From Timema cristinae (Eukaryota; Arthropoda; Insecta; Phasmatodea; Timematidae): a DNA stretch of 64,000 bases. Every line of letters starts with the position of its first letter. Within the stretch, counting starts at the first letter, position 1. The stretch covers positions 41,672-105,671 of the forward strand of contig JBCFYV010000852.1 of the NCBI GenBank assembly GCA_039000515.1, read 5' to 3'. The position numbers and the translations under genes are program-made. Under the pieces are notes generated by a model. That model worked only from the letters and a program-made list of their open reading frames with translations. It had not been told where the DNA came from and made no database searches. Shown here in pieces: positions 37,396-48,625 of the stretch.

Positions 37396-38073
37396 ACTAG
37401 TATTTGATTTTTTACGTATTGAGAAAGTTGGCTGTTAAATAAAAAATAACTAAATAAAAAGGTTTCCAAAAAGGTATAGTGATTTTCAAAATTATAGTGC
37501 ATAATACTTGTTTTAAATTTTAAAATTCTTTAGATACTTTTCAAAATTATATATTTTTCTCCGATTAATTTTTTTTCAACATTCAACTTTTTTCGATTCG
37601 TAAAAATCCCAAAACTTGCTAATTAAAATGGAAATTTAATCTTGCGTTTTTGGGTTTAAAAATTTAATTATTATTTTTCTTTATTTAAAAACTTATACGG
37701 TTTTATTTAAAAAAGTTTTTTTTTTACAACATTCAAAAATTTTTTTTCTTAAATGATTTTTAATACTAGTCAATTCTTTGTATTATTCCCTTTTAAAGTT
37801 TTTTTATTTTTCCTATTGTAAAAGCACTTGTTTTTTTTTGCCATTTTTTTTCATTAAAAATTACTGATAGATCCATTTTAAGTTTATTTACTTTGTATTG
37901 TAAAGCTACTTACTTAAAATAAATTTTAATTATTTTTAAAAAATTTTCTAAAGCAAAAAATTTTGAGTTTGACGTCCAGACCACGTGCCCCAAACCCAGG
38001 GGGGTTTCTTTAGGGTCAAAAGTGTCTTGCTGCCCATTCGTGATACTTTACTTTTAACATTTAGTTAAAAGGG
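37396..38073. other. AT-rich spacer, no gene seen
   Basis: AT-rich, T-run-rich DNA with many stops. Nothing recognised. Confidence 0.6.
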
Positions 38074-40367
38074 GACATGTTTAGGAAATTTCACGCAAAC
38101 TACTGGACGAGGCCCGGAAGATTTACGTTTAACATGTTTGGACCAGGGAAACTTTCTGGACGAGGCCAAGAAGATTAAGTGAACATGTTTGGACCAGACA
38201 ATCTAATGGACAGAGGGGCCCAAAAAGATTACAGTGAAATGTTTGGACCAGGCAAAACTATGGACAGAGGCCAGCAAGACCACAGTGAAATGTTTGGGCC
38301 CGGCAATTACTGGAGGCCAAGAAGACCCCAAATGGAAAATGTTTGGACCAGAAAATCTACTGGAGAGAGGCCAAGGAAGATCCCAAATGAACATGTTTGG
38401 ACCCGGCAATCTACTGGACAGTGGCCAGGGAAAACCCCCAGTGAACATGTTTGGGGCCAGGCAATCAAATGGACAGAGGCCAAAACCCTTTTAACAGTTT
38501 GGGGTCCAAAAAAATCATGGAGAGGGCCGGGGAAGACCGGGGAACATTTTTGGCAGGCAATCTCTGACAGTGGCCGGAAAAAGCCCACAGTAAACATTTT
38601 GACCAAAAATAAAAGGACAGGGGCCAGGAAAACCCCCAGTAACATGTTGGCCCCAAAAAATCATGGACAGGGGCCGGGAAGCCACAGTGAACATGTTTGG
38701 ACCAAAAAATCTCTGGAGAAAAGGCCAGGAAGATCCAAGTGAACTGTTTGGACCGGCAATCTACGGGAAGAGGCCAGGAAGACCCCAGGAACATTTTTGG
38801 ACCGGGCAATTAGGGCAGAAGGGCCAGGAAGACCACAGTGAACGGGTTGGACCAGGCAATCTACTGGACAAGCCGGAAGTCCCAGTAAACCCATTTTTTG
38901 GCCCAGAAAATTACGGGACATGGCAAGGAAAACCCACAGGCATGTTTGGACCAGGAAATCTACGGGACAGAGGCCAGGAAGATCCCAGTGAACATTTTTG
39001 GGGAACCGGGCAATCTACGGAAAAGAGGCCGGGAAACACAGTGAACATGTTGGCCCAGAAAAACTATGGACAGGGCCGGGAAGTTACAGTGAACATTTTT
39101 GGACCAAAAAATCTAGGAGAGAGGAAAAGGAAACCCCATGAACATTTTTGGCCCGGGCAATCTTGGACAGGGCCAGGAAGACCAAGTAACAGGTTTGGAC
39201 CACAATCAAACTGGAAAAGGGGCCCCAGGAAGCCCACATGAACATGTTTGGAGCAGAATCTACTGGACAGAGGCCAGGAAGACACAGTGAACGGGTTTGG
39301 CCCAGGAAATTACGGGACAGTGGCCAAAAGCCCCACAGTGAACAGGTTTGGACCAGGCAATCACGGGAAAAGGGGCCCGGGAAAGCCCAGTGAACATTTT
39401 TGGGACCAGCAAAAATGGACAGAGGCCAGGAAAAAACCCCCAGTAACATGTTTGGCCAAATTTACTGGACTGGCCAGGAAAGATTACAGTGAACATGTTT
39501 GAAAGGCAATCTACTGACAGAGGCCAAAAAGATTACAGGAACATTTTTGGGACCGGAAAACTACTGGACAGGGGCCCAGGAAACCCAGTGAACAGGTTTG
39601 ACCAGGCAACTCGGGACAGGGGCCCAGGAAACCACAGTGAACAGTTTGGACCAGGAAAAACTACGGGACATGGCCAGAAAAGACCACAGTGAAACATGTT
39701 TGGACCAGGCAATCTACTGCCCGGGGCCGGAAGACACAGGAAACAGTTGGAGCAGGCAATTAGGGACAGAGGCCCAGAAGCCACAGTGAACAGGTTTTTG
39801 GGACAGGCAATCTATGACAGTCCCGGGAAAGACCACAGTGAACTTTTTGGACCAGCACTTAAGGGGACAAGGCCAGGAAAACCCAAGTGAACGGGTTTGG
39901 CCCCAGGGAAAACTACGGGACATGGCCAAAAGACCACAGGAAACAGGTTTGGACCGGGCAATCTACGGACAGTGGGGGGAAGCCCCACAGTGAACAGGTT
40001 TGGACCAGGAAAACTACGGGGACAGACCCAAAGGAAAAACCACAGTGAACGGGTTTTGGGACCAGGCAATCTACGGGACAAGGCCAAAACCACAGTGAAC
40101 GGGTTTGGCCCAATCATGGACGAGGCCGGGAAGACCACAGTGAACGGGTTGGACCAGGCAATCTACTGGACAAGGCCGGGAAAGACCCAGGAACAGGTTT
40201 GGACCCAGGAAATCTACGGAAAAAAGGGGCCAGGAAGACCACAGTGAACAGTTTGGGGACCGGGCAAACTAGGGACAAGGCCAGCAAGCCCACATGAAAA
40301 TTTTTTGGAGCAGGCAATCTACTGATATGGCCAGCAAACCACAGTGAACATGTTTGAACCAAAACTA
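38074..40367. repeat. Sat52: ~52-bp satellite array
   Basis: About 44 copies of a ~52-bp unit: AACATGTTTGGACCAGGC, AATCTACTGGACAGAGGCC, AGGAAGACCACAGTG. Many copies carry small deletions. Copies before about 39,280 mostly read AACATGTTTGG, and those from there to about 40,250 mostly AACAGGTTTGG or AACGGGTTTGG. Frames of up to 192 codons on both strands are repeat by-products. Confidence 0.95.
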
Positions 40368-41105
40368 CCCCCCGTCACTGCCTTGTGGCTATATGATCTA
40401 TCAAGGTTTCAAACCTTGTTAACGAAACTCGGGGCGTTTGGGGGTCACAGCCAAAAACCTGTTCCATTGGAAAATCTTAACCCGTCCAAATAAACTTTTT
40501 AGTCACTTTAGGAATGGGATGAGGGATATTTGATTAAGAGAGTTGAGTAAAAAGTGTGTGGAAAACCATCTCCTGTACATTGACTAGAATCAAACCCTTA
40601 AACCTTTCCGACACAAGCAAACTAGACCAAAGAGTCCGTTTCTCTACGCGTGTACATATAGTAATAATAAAACTATTTGATTATATGTTTTTAAAAATTT
40701 TAAAATATAAAAAACAATTTATGAAACTTAAAATTTCCCCAAGTTATCGAACATTTTATTTAAAATATTAATAAAAGTTCCCAAAATTAGTATTAAAAAG
40801 GATAAAAATATGATTAGTGTTTAATTGACGGTTGACTTTTTCAATCAATAAAATTTGGGTGGGGGGTTGTTTTGAACATTTTTCATTGTTTTCCAGGGTA
40901 AAACCTTAATGTTCTCCAAACTTTAACTCTTTTAGTCGTTATATCGAATCATTTTGTCATGTTGAGCGAAAAAAAAAGTTTTTCATTAAAGTTTGTTTCG
41001 GTTTCACAAAATGTTAAAGGAGGAGAAAGGGGGGATTTTGTTGCAAGAATTTGTAAGATTTTTTTGGAAACTTTCAGCTGATAGTTTATTTTAATGATCG
41101 CAAGG
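40368..41105. other. AT-rich intergenic DNA, no gene seen
   Basis: A 71-codon frame (40,556-40,771) has no motif. Nothing recognised. Confidence 0.55.
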
Positions 41106-41245
41106 AATGAAAACCTAACCTAACAAACAAAAAAACCCCAACCTAAATAACCTAACTAACCTAATCTAAAAAAACCTAATAAATTAACCTAAAAAAACCC
41201 AGTTCCCACCATAAACCTCCTACTGACTCAACCTAACAATCCAGA
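41106..41245. repeat. interstitial (AACCT)n telomere-like tract
   Basis: Degenerate run of AACCT/ACCTA units (AAACCTAACCTAAC near 41,112, AATAACCTAACTAACCTAAT near 41,146, and further AACCTA units to about 41,245). This is the C-strand of TTAGG, the common arthropod telomere repeat. It is imperfect and internal, so it is a relic or repair scar, not a chromosome end. Confidence 0.6.
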
Positions 41246-41354
41246 AGGGGAGTTTTAAACCCAATTTAAATTTTCCACAAAAAATAGCCTGTTTGAAACG
41301 TTATTAACATTATTGCATTTAAAAATGAAACTATTATTTATTGTGTGTTTGTAT

Positions 41355-41640
41355 TATTGAGGCCGGATAGTACAAATTTTAAAAATATCGCGGACAAGGG
41401 GGCCCGGTCAGATATATCTGCGGGCGGGATAGGGCCAGGGGCCTTTGGGAAGTTGAAAATTTTTTCCTAAGGCATTACTCTCGTAAAAAACTGGGTGCCG
41501 GGGAGGGGGTTTAAAAATTTAGGGTGGATGTTTAAGGGTGATTTTCCTTAAATGGTTTACACTCTCCCTCCACCAAAGTGACACATTTAAATTAAAATTC
41601 AACGTTCTCCCCCCTACTCATTAATTTAGATAGTAATTAC
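41355..41640 (+). mobile_element. SINE-E-like fragment, plus strand
   Basis: Starts GAGGCCGGATAGTAC and later shows GGGTGATTTTCCTTAAATGG, TTTACACTCTCCCTCCACC and AAAGTGACACATT. This is the SINE-E body seen at 37,200 and 48,460. The head and the middle are corrupted by homopolymers, and the 3' tail ends in CCCCTACTCATTAA. Limits are approximate. Confidence 0.6.
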
Positions 41641-42276
41641 TTATGGGTACACCCTGAAGAGGTAAAAAAAGCGGGAAAATGAAAAAACCCCCTAAAAGGT
41701 ATCCTGAAATGATTAAAACGTGATTGTGATTTCCCGAATCAGAGCCCGTAACAAACCACCAGAGCTGTTTGGCTTTTGAGAAAAAGCCTGCGGTTTTCCC
41801 TACTTGAATTTTAGTTTCTTTTTTAGGGGTTTCATTTTAGCACACCCTCTAAGGGGATAAATATTTAAGCTACTTTTTATGAACACAATGAAAAAAATTT
41901 TTTGTATTGATATTTTTTTAATCTTGGGGGCTTATGGTTTTGGTTTTTTAAATAAATTTCTTGAAACATCTCTTTTTAAAAAAATTTAAACAAGCTCACG
42001 TGTTTGTCTCTTATTAATTTTTGGGAATAACAATAGAATAAACATGATTTTTAATGATACATAAATGTTATATTATTTATAATTTATTGACGTAATAATG
42101 TGTAAGATTTGTTTTCATATATTTTTTTGGATATATTTTCATATAGTTTTCCAATTTGTTTGTTTTAATTTTAATCAAAATAAAGAGGGAAATAATATTT
42201 TAAAATACGAAATTATTTTTCTAATAAAAAAGTCTGCCGTTCAAACGGATTTTTTTAAAAGTATTTTAAATATTTT
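41641..42276. other. AT-rich spacer, no gene seen
   Basis: Includes a 79-codon frame (42,098-42,337) of Phe/Ile-rich AT codons with no motif. Nothing recognised. Confidence 0.55.
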
Positions 42277-42425
42277 AAGCCCGCTTCGGTGGCTGGATGG
42301 TCAAAAGCGCTACTCTCCAGTAACTAGATTTAAATGACTCCCCTCGGGACGGGGTTTAGAATAGTCCCGCAGTAACCCGCTTGTCGTAAGACACTAAAGG
42401 GGATTCTGTGAGACGTCCCTCGTGT
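42277..42425 (+). mobile_element. SINE-D copy, plus strand
   Basis: The head is GCCCGCTTCGGTGGCTGG then ATGGTCAAAAGCGCTACTC (tRNA-like A-box region). CAGTAACTAGA follows, then a B-box-like GGTTTAGAATAGTCCC near 42,351-42,366 and ACCCGCTTGTCG. The segment GCGCTACTCTC...ACTAGA recurs on the minus strand near 49,690. Its start resembles that of SINE-E. Confidence 0.6.
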
Positions 42426-42661
42426 GGGACAAAACACCCCTATATCTTTTCTTTCCACTTTTCTTCTTCCTCATTTTTCCCCCTTTTTTTCCCCCTTTTC
42501 CCCCTTTCGCTTTACTACCCTTCCTTTTTTTTCCCTTTTCCCCCATTAAACCTGCACAGAGGCCTTTGGCCTTTCCTTTGACGACCTTGGCAACTAACCC
42601 GGGATCTTCTCTGTTTATTTTTGGATACCACTCCCTGAGTCCAAAATGAAAGTGCCCCGGG

Positions 42662-43018
42662 TTGCAAATTTTAGTAGAAGGGCCCTTAGGGATGACAAAA
42701 ACCCGGGTCCCCTACTTTGAGAAAATCGGTTGCGTTATGAGGGCCCCGGAAAAAAAATTGGCACTTTCCTACACCCCACTTGCTGCGACAACCTCTCTCT
42801 CGGCGTGCTCTAGCGAAGGTTGTCTGTCTACGTCTATAGAGCCCTCGTGGACAGTTAACGGGGCCATATGGGGTAAAACCCAACTTGGATCCCCGGCTAC
42901 GACCGAGTATTGTGTAGGTTGCCCCCCAATCATGGCATGGCCGAAAACATTGTCGCCGCGGGCAAGTACCCCAAAAACACTGCGGGAAAAATGTTTGCCC
43001 GGCCCCTCGCAGGGTTAA
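42662..43018 (+). CDS. unrecognised ORF fragment in the GC island
   Basis: 118 codons ending in TAA. Composition is protein-like and Ser/Thr/Pro-rich (for example SIEPSWTVNGAIWGKTQLG near residues 57-75), with three or four Cys in the second half. No signal peptide, transmembrane segment or known motif. The opposite strand is also open in part (43,249-42,686, 187 codons), so the coding strand is not certain. I prefer plus because the other long island frames are plus. Probably a piece of a longer, frameshifted gene. Confidence 0.3.
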   Translation: MQILVEGPLGMTKTRVPYFEKIGCVMRAPEKKLALSYTPLAATTSLSACSSEGCLSTSIEPSWTVNGAIWGKTQLGSPATTEYCVGCPPIMAWPKTLSPRASTPKTLREKCLPGPSQG

Positions 43019-43347
43019 ATAGATAAGAGGCGGAAGGGGGGAAAAAAGGCCGTCCGCCCGTCCCGTGGAATCCCGGGAAAGGGGAAAGGCCCCACCCCGC
43101 TTCCTGGTGTGTCTCGAGATTGCCAATAAAAACCTTAAGCGCGTCAGCCATTTACCCTGAAAGAGCGATAAATTTTGCAAAAAAATCGCCCCTTTCAAAA
43201 AAAAAGTTGCGTGATGCAATATTTTGATACAGACTGAAACGACGCCCATCCTCCAACATCATGGCTATTACTGAAAACCCAACGAGTAATACGGCTTCAA
43301 TACCGTGAAGGGGGAACCTCACGGTTTCCCTCAATGTTTGCAAGGGA

Positions 43348-43758
43348 GTGGTCACTTGTTTTTTGACCCTGACTGCGAAAGCATTGAGGAGATTTGAGGA
43401 GCTTCCCCCCAGATGTCACCGAAGTGTACCGTATTGCCCACAAAAAAAGAATGGACAAGAAAAAGACGGATACGTATATCCTCACATTTGCGACTCCTCC
43501 CCTTCCAAAGGGAGGTCCGAGCAGGCTTCCACGTGCTCGGGGTCCGGCCGTATGTCCCTAACCCTCCCCTGTTTCAGTGCCAGAATTTGGGCAAACGAAC
43601 TGCGATGCGTGGTAACCAACCTCTGCGGTTTGTGGACGGGGGCTCACGAAACCCATGCAAGTCTCCTAGAAACGCGCAGCTGCAAGGGTCCGCACCCACC
43701 TGGCCCCGGGCCTGTCCAAAAGGGAGGAGAGAATAAAGTCCGGGAGATAAAAATCTGA
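43348..43758 (+). CDS. unrecognised ORF fragment in the GC island
   Basis: 136 codons. The N-terminal third has LTLTAKALRRFEELPPRCHR. The middle has several Cys and His (PHICDSS, FSARIWANELRCVVTNLCG), and the end is Pro/Gly-rich. The Cys/His spacing is not one of the common zinc fingers. A second plus-strand frame (43,413-43,736) overlaps it. No function can be given. It may belong to the same broken gene as its neighbours. Confidence 0.3.
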   Translation: MVTCFLTLTAKALRRFEELPPRCHRSVPYCPQKKNGQEKDGYVYPHICDSSPSKGRSEQASTCSGSGRMSLTLPCFSARIWANELRCVVTNLCGLWTGAHETHASLLETRSCKGPHPPGPGPVQKGGENKVREIKI

Positions 43759-44029
43759 AAAAGATCTCATATTCCCAGGCCCCAAAGGGAATACGTATCG
43801 AGTCAAGCCCCCGGTATTTAAACTCATATAGCCGGATTGTCAGTCAAAATATAAACTGTCCCAACGCCATTCGCAGTTAAACTTGCTAAGGGGCCAAAGC
43901 GACCAGTGCCCCTTGGTCTCTTCTCGAGACTCTAGTGTTCCGCGCCAACTTCTGTCGCCTAAATTTTTTAAAAGGGGGCCAAAACCGCCACAACGGTGTC
44001 TCCCCCCCCTATACCACCAGGAGACCTCC

Positions 44030-44160
44030 CCGAGGAAATCCCCCGACCCACCCCGGGGGAAAACCCCCGACCCACCTCGGGGGAAACCCCCCAGCCCATC
44101 GGGGGGAAAACCCCCCCAGCCCGCCCCCGGGAAATCCCCCCGGGCCCCCTCGGGACTAAA
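44030..44160 (+). repeat. short GC-rich minisatellite (~27 bp unit)
   Basis: About five imperfect copies of CCCCCGACCCACC followed by TCGGGGGAAA. In the plus frame of 43,883-44,269 it encodes a Pro-rich repeat (DPPRGKTP, DPPRGKPP, PSGGKPP). On the minus strand it encodes Gly-rich repeats (VSPEVGRG, FSPGVGRG). Whether it is a translated Pro-rich linker or simple repeat DNA is not clear. Confidence 0.6.
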
Positions 44161-45058
44161 ACAAGGGGGGCCCCCTTTTGAGCCCTCACACCCACCTCTG
44201 GGGTTTTGTGGGGGGGGCGAGTTTTTTGGAAAAAGGGAGGCCGCTAAGGCGATCCCACTGGGCCTTTGAAGAAGGACAGCGAGAGACCCCCCGAAAAATT
44301 TTTTTTATTTAAAAAAGCTCGAAGACCCTTAAAGCCCTTTGAACAAGAATCCAAAAACCCAGTCTTCCCAAAAAAAAAGAAGCCTTTCCTGAAGGGGAGG
44401 GACAGGGAGACTGGGAAAGGGAAAAGAGCCCAAAAAGGACCTCAACAAAATTTTTTTTCTTAAAAAAAGGGTAGTGAAATGGATTGCGAGGATATCTAAA
44501 TTTCATACTAATAATTTATGTCGCTACTACAAGGAATTGTAGGGGTTTTTATGCTGTGTAAGGAAATTAAATAATAAATTTTTTCCGCATCCTTCCATTT
44601 GTGTTTGCAGGAGAACCCCTTTCCCCCAAAAACAACCCGATGTTCGTGGGGACGATGTGTATGTACCGACAAAACCTTTCTTTGACAGGGTGTGGAGGTG
44701 TGGCTATATTGCACGAATACATAAATTAAAATATTAAAATTGTTTTCTGATCTCCAATATTGCTGTCAGAGCCTCCCTTCCTAAGGGGGGACCGTATCGC
44801 ATTTCCCCCCACCAGGTGAACGTGTTTTCCCAAAGGACTCTAGAGGCCCTCTTTTTTAAAAAAACTTCCCCCCCCCCTATTCATCTTTGGGGGACTTTAA
44901 GCGCATAACCTTTTTGTAGGGGTCTAAAATTTTTAGACACCCCGCGGGGGGAAGTAGAGGAATTCTCGCTCGGAAGCCGGTGTTATTTAACACCGGGACC
45001 CGACAACTTCCCCCCCTTTAAGGGGATCCTCTGCCACGACCCCTCTATTACCCCGGGG
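44161..45058. other. part of the GC island without a clear frame
   Basis: Homopolymer-rich. Frames of 60-80 codons on both strands have no motif. Sequence near 44,500-44,760 is AT-richer and looks like ordinary host DNA, so the island may be two pieces. Confidence 0.4.
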
Positions 45059-45682
45059 TTGTGCTCACTTCCTTTGGGGTTCACTCCGGGCCCATGGGCA
45101 GCGATCACTTTCCCCTTTGCTTTCCAAAAAAAAAATCCTCCCCGACAGCAAGGTTTCCCCCCAATGGGTTCTAAAACTGCAACGGGGGGTAAAATTTCCG
45201 CGAGCTCGCTGTATTCAAAGAACCCCATCTCCCGACTCGAGTTAAGGCGGGCAATTTACTTCGACGGTATAGCGGCGGCGAGGGAACCATCCCAAAATTT
45301 TCCCCAAACCCGCGCCACCGTCCTGTTCCCTGGGGGAACGAGGATGCCGGTGGCTATTTTTAACCTCAAGGGCCCTAGTCCTTTCTCGACGTCCAACTCG
45401 GAGAACTGGAGTCATTCCGGATTCTACGTGCTAGAGCTCGCCGTATCATTCGAGAAAGAAAAAAGAGACTTGGAGCGTTTATTTCTACCCCCACTATTTT
45501 CCCCCCCAAAAACCCCAAAGGTTTGGGACATATTCAAAGTACGAGTAGCAAAAATACCATTAATAATATACCCCCCCATGTCTAACGGTTTTACTTGTTC
45601 CTCCCCCAAGGGGTCGCCAATCTATTGGATCGATGTTCCCGCTATTTTTGCACAGCGACTACTCAAGAGTTTGCGGGGCTAA
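45059..45682 (+). CDS. unrecognised 207-codon ORF in the GC island
   Basis: The longest non-repeat frame in the window, ending TAA at 45,680-45,682. The true start is unknown, and the first ATG is used for want of better. Residue use is that of a folded protein from about residue 60 on: RLELRRAIYFDGIAAAREPS, then FSTSNSENWSHSGFYVLELA, then KVWDIFKVRVAKIPLIIYPP. No signal peptide or clear membrane helix, and no motif I can assign. By rough estimate a stop-free run this long is unlikely by chance at this base composition. Neighbouring frames suggest it is one piece of a larger, disrupted coding region. Confidence 0.4.
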   Translation: MCSLPLGFTPGPWAAITFPFAFQKKNPPRQQGFPPMGSKTATGGKISASSLYSKNPISRLELRRAIYFDGIAAAREPSQNFPQTRATVLFPGGTRMPVAIFNLKGPSPFSTSNSENWSHSGFYVLELAVSFEKEKRDLERLFLPPLFSPPKTPKVWDIFKVRVAKIPLIIYPPMSNGFTCSSPKGSPIYWIDVPAIFAQRLLKSLRG

Positions 45683-47660
45683 GAGGGGGCATCGGCGCCT
45701 ACTATTTATTTTGGTCCCCAAAAAGGGGGGAATTAATAACTCCCCCTTTATGCAAAAAATAACTGACCCATCCCTCCCCAGGGAGGTAACACAGTTTTTC
45801 CGGGCCAGATGATATCCCCCTATAAAATTTTCGGGAGTGCCCCCTGCCGACACGCATATCTTCTGGACCTTTTCAATAGTGTCGGGAATTCCCCCATTTC
45901 CCCTACATTGGAGGCAAGCAAGTTTTCCCTAAAATAAAAGGGGAAAGATAAATTTTAACCCAAATAGTTCACCGTACTTTAAAAGTTGTGTATGTAAAAA
46001 AAATGGAAAAAAAAAATTAATAACGACTTTTTGGGGTTTAGAAACCGCAATCTCTATCTAAAATTCAATGTGGTTTTTTGCCCCTAACCGACCCCTGGGT
46101 CACCTGGGCTTCTAGAACGGCTTTCGCGCGCTTTTCCCATAAAGCATCTCTGGCTGTCTTCTTTGATCGGGAAAGCTACATACCACCCGGGGGTCGGCTT
46201 TTGAAAACACTTTTTAATTGGGGGGGTTTTTAGAAAAAACCTTCTTTTTTTTCTAATTTTTTTGTCGGATAAACTTCCGGGGAAAGTTGAAAAACACCTT
46301 ATCCGATGATTTTATTTAAGAAAATGGGGTGCCCAGGGTAGTATTTTTAGCGACGTTGTTCGCTATCGCAATAAAAAGCTTGTTGCAATGTGGCTACCTG
46401 TACGGGCATGCCTCTTGTGGGTGATACGCAATTTTTTGCAGTTCGTCAAGTCCCCCCGGTGAACGGGAGATACAGCCTCTTCAACAATTTGGGTCGTGGG
46501 CATCGCATAAAGGTTTTTTGCTTCTCTGCAGCCAACGACTTTTCCCCTTTCATAGATCACGCGGAATACCCACCCCCCTAATTTTTAAAGAACCACATTG
46601 TTTTACCAGTCTCAGAAAACTAAGGTTTTTGGGACTTTTATTTGATTTTAAATTAAATTGGATCCCCCCCATCAAAACCTGAAAAACGAGGTGTATCAAA
46701 GCATTGAATTTTTCTCAAAGATTAGCGGTCGCTCCCGGGTGCTGATAGGGAAACCCTTTATGCCTTTATAGGGCCTTTGGGCAATCTAAATAATTACGGC
46801 AGTTTTGTATGGTAGCTAGACCCTCGGCCCTTTAAAGATGCTAGATAGTGCCACCATCTGGGATTCGATTAGCTACGGGGGCCTTTCCCTACCATCCAGT
46901 CGCAGCATCTGTGCCGACGCCGGTGAGCCCCCTCTTTTTACCCGGTCCTTCTTCTGGCATTTACTGTCCCAAACTTTTTGCATGGGCAGCAATTTGCCTA
47001 TCGTCCCCGTGTTTCATCCCCCCAAAACCCATCTTGATGAAAACCCAAAAGGAAAGTAGTACAAGGGCCGGGTTGGGGTAAAATTTCTATCGGTTTTTTG
47101 ACACTTGGGATAAACTTGCCAAAAGGCCCATCCCCACATCCCCGGTCGAGTTTTTCCTAAATACGCCACCCAATCCATTTTTACCTTTCCAAGTTCCCTA
47201 AAGAGACCACCCCACACTTCTTAAGAGGGACCCTTTAATGACCCTCGCAACCCGCTTTCGAGGGTTTTTAAAAGCATTTAAGGATGGTCAAAAGCGGGGG
47301 CCCCCGGGGGGGTGCTTTTGTTGTGGAAGGATCCAATTTTAAATTTCTCTACTGGTGAATCCGTTTTTTAAAAGGGTGAAATATATGCCCTTTTTAAAAC
47401 TCTAGTTTTGTATATCGTAAGTTCACCGTTCTGTTCTCAACTGCGCGGGTTCCATGAGTCTCTTTGGATTTTCCCCCACTCAAACCCTGGAAAACCCCCT
47501 TTTGGAGATGATCAAAGAACAAATTTTAAAAATTGATTCATTTAAACACCCGGCCGCTTTTTCTGGATTCCTGGGCCCCGGTCTTTTAAAAAGAACTGGC
47601 GGACCAGGGGCCAAGGAGGGAAACACGCCTGCCTCCGGGGGCGAGTCGGGTGTCTGTTTT
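45683..47660 (+). other. distal GC island, short ORF pieces
   Basis: Plus-strand pieces at 46,390-46,581 (63 codons, contains FAVRQVPPVNGRYSLFNNLG), 46,838-47,059 (73 codons) and 47,454-47,663 (69 codons, contains LLEMIKEQILKIDSFKHPAA). Minus-strand frames overlap the first two. No domain recognised. Confidence 0.3.
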
Positions 47661-48350
47661 TAGACCCAAGGGTTGTGTTCGCGTGGGGGTTTTCCACCTG
47701 GCACAGCAGTGGGGCCGACCCCTGTCAGAACAAGCTGCGGTCCCTCAGGGAGGTGTGTGCGGTGGCCCTCTTATAAAGAAAAGTTAGAAGAGAGGAGGGG
47801 CAGTGACAAGACTCCTTCGGACACACATCATTGATCCAGGGTTTTTTTAAGGGGGACCCACCCCCCTTGTGTGACTTGGATCCCTTGAGTGGTATCCCAA
47901 TTTTTGGTGGGTGTAAAATACCCCTATCCCCTGGCTCTTGATTTTTTAAAGGGCCTACTTTTTTTATTACGCGTTAGCGTGGATGGAGTTATTTGTTTAC
48001 TCCCTTTTATGCCAGGCGGTTTTTTTTTAATGCCCCTTTGAGTCACTTTTTATAAAGGGGCTCTTTTATATTCCATATAGATCTTTTTAAGGGTTTTATT
48101 ACAATTTTCATGTTGTTTTGTCTTTTTTAATTTTTTTTTTTTATATGTCTGTTTTGTTTTTTTTGGGGTGATACAATGTGTTTTGTTTTTTTAGCAGGGG
48201 TTTTCACTTTAATTTATACCAAGAGCCCCTTTAGCACTCCTATGGGGTGTCTCAGATGGTGAAAAGTTTTTTTCTCTTCCCCATGGGGATTTTATTATGT
48301 TTTTCATATATTTCAAGGCCCAATGACCCAGATGTTCGATGGGGCCGTTA
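47661..48350. other. spacer, no gene seen
   Basis: GC falls back to the AT-rich background across this stretch. T-rich runs at 48,120-48,200. Nothing recognised. Confidence 0.5.
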
Positions 48351-48625
48351 AACAATAATAAAATTAATAATAATAAAAATAATAATAAATAAAAATATAA
48401 TAATAATAAACTTGATGACGTGGAGTTCGAGGTTTGAACTCAGTCAGATATACTGAGGGTGGTTTTACTAAAACGGTTTTCACTCTTTTTCCCCCCCCAA
48501 AAAGCGAGTACATTCCCTCTAAAAAAACCTTTTTCCCAATCCCCAAAATCATTAGCGTAATTTGTACATGGGGTAAAAAAAGAGCGGGTAGTAAACGCGA
48601 GCTAACATAAAAAAAAAAAATGAAA
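48351..48625 (+). mobile_element. SINE-E copy, 5' incomplete
   Basis: An AT-rich (TAA)n-like stretch (48,351-48,410) precedes GAGTTCGAGGTTTGAACTC (a decayed B box). The SINE-E body follows (GAGGGTGGTTTTACTAAAAC, GGTTTTCACTC), then the 3' tail ATCATTAGCGTAATTTGTAC, GCGGGTAGTAAACGCGAGC and poly-A. The tail matches those of SINE-A and of the SINE-E at 37,126. Confidence 0.7.

Larger units (their letters stand above)
42640..47660 (+). other. GC-richer island with protein-like plus-strand frames
   Basis: Roughly 5 kb that is clearly richer in G+C than the AT-rich flanks and uses CG dinucleotides freely. Plus-strand frames with varied, protein-like residue use lie at 42,662-43,018, 43,348-43,758, 45,059-45,682, 46,390-46,581, 46,838-47,059 and 47,454-47,663. 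They are separated by frame changes and homopolymer runs. I recognise no domain. It could be an inserted large-DNA-virus fragment, a decayed host gene or retroelement, or foreign contamination placed by the assembler; the sequence alone does not decide. Confidence 0.45.

Noticed and set aside
38179..40362. ORFs of up to 192 codons with MFGPGN-type repeats
   Set aside because: They follow the ~52-bp Sat52 unit and appear on both strands in several frames.
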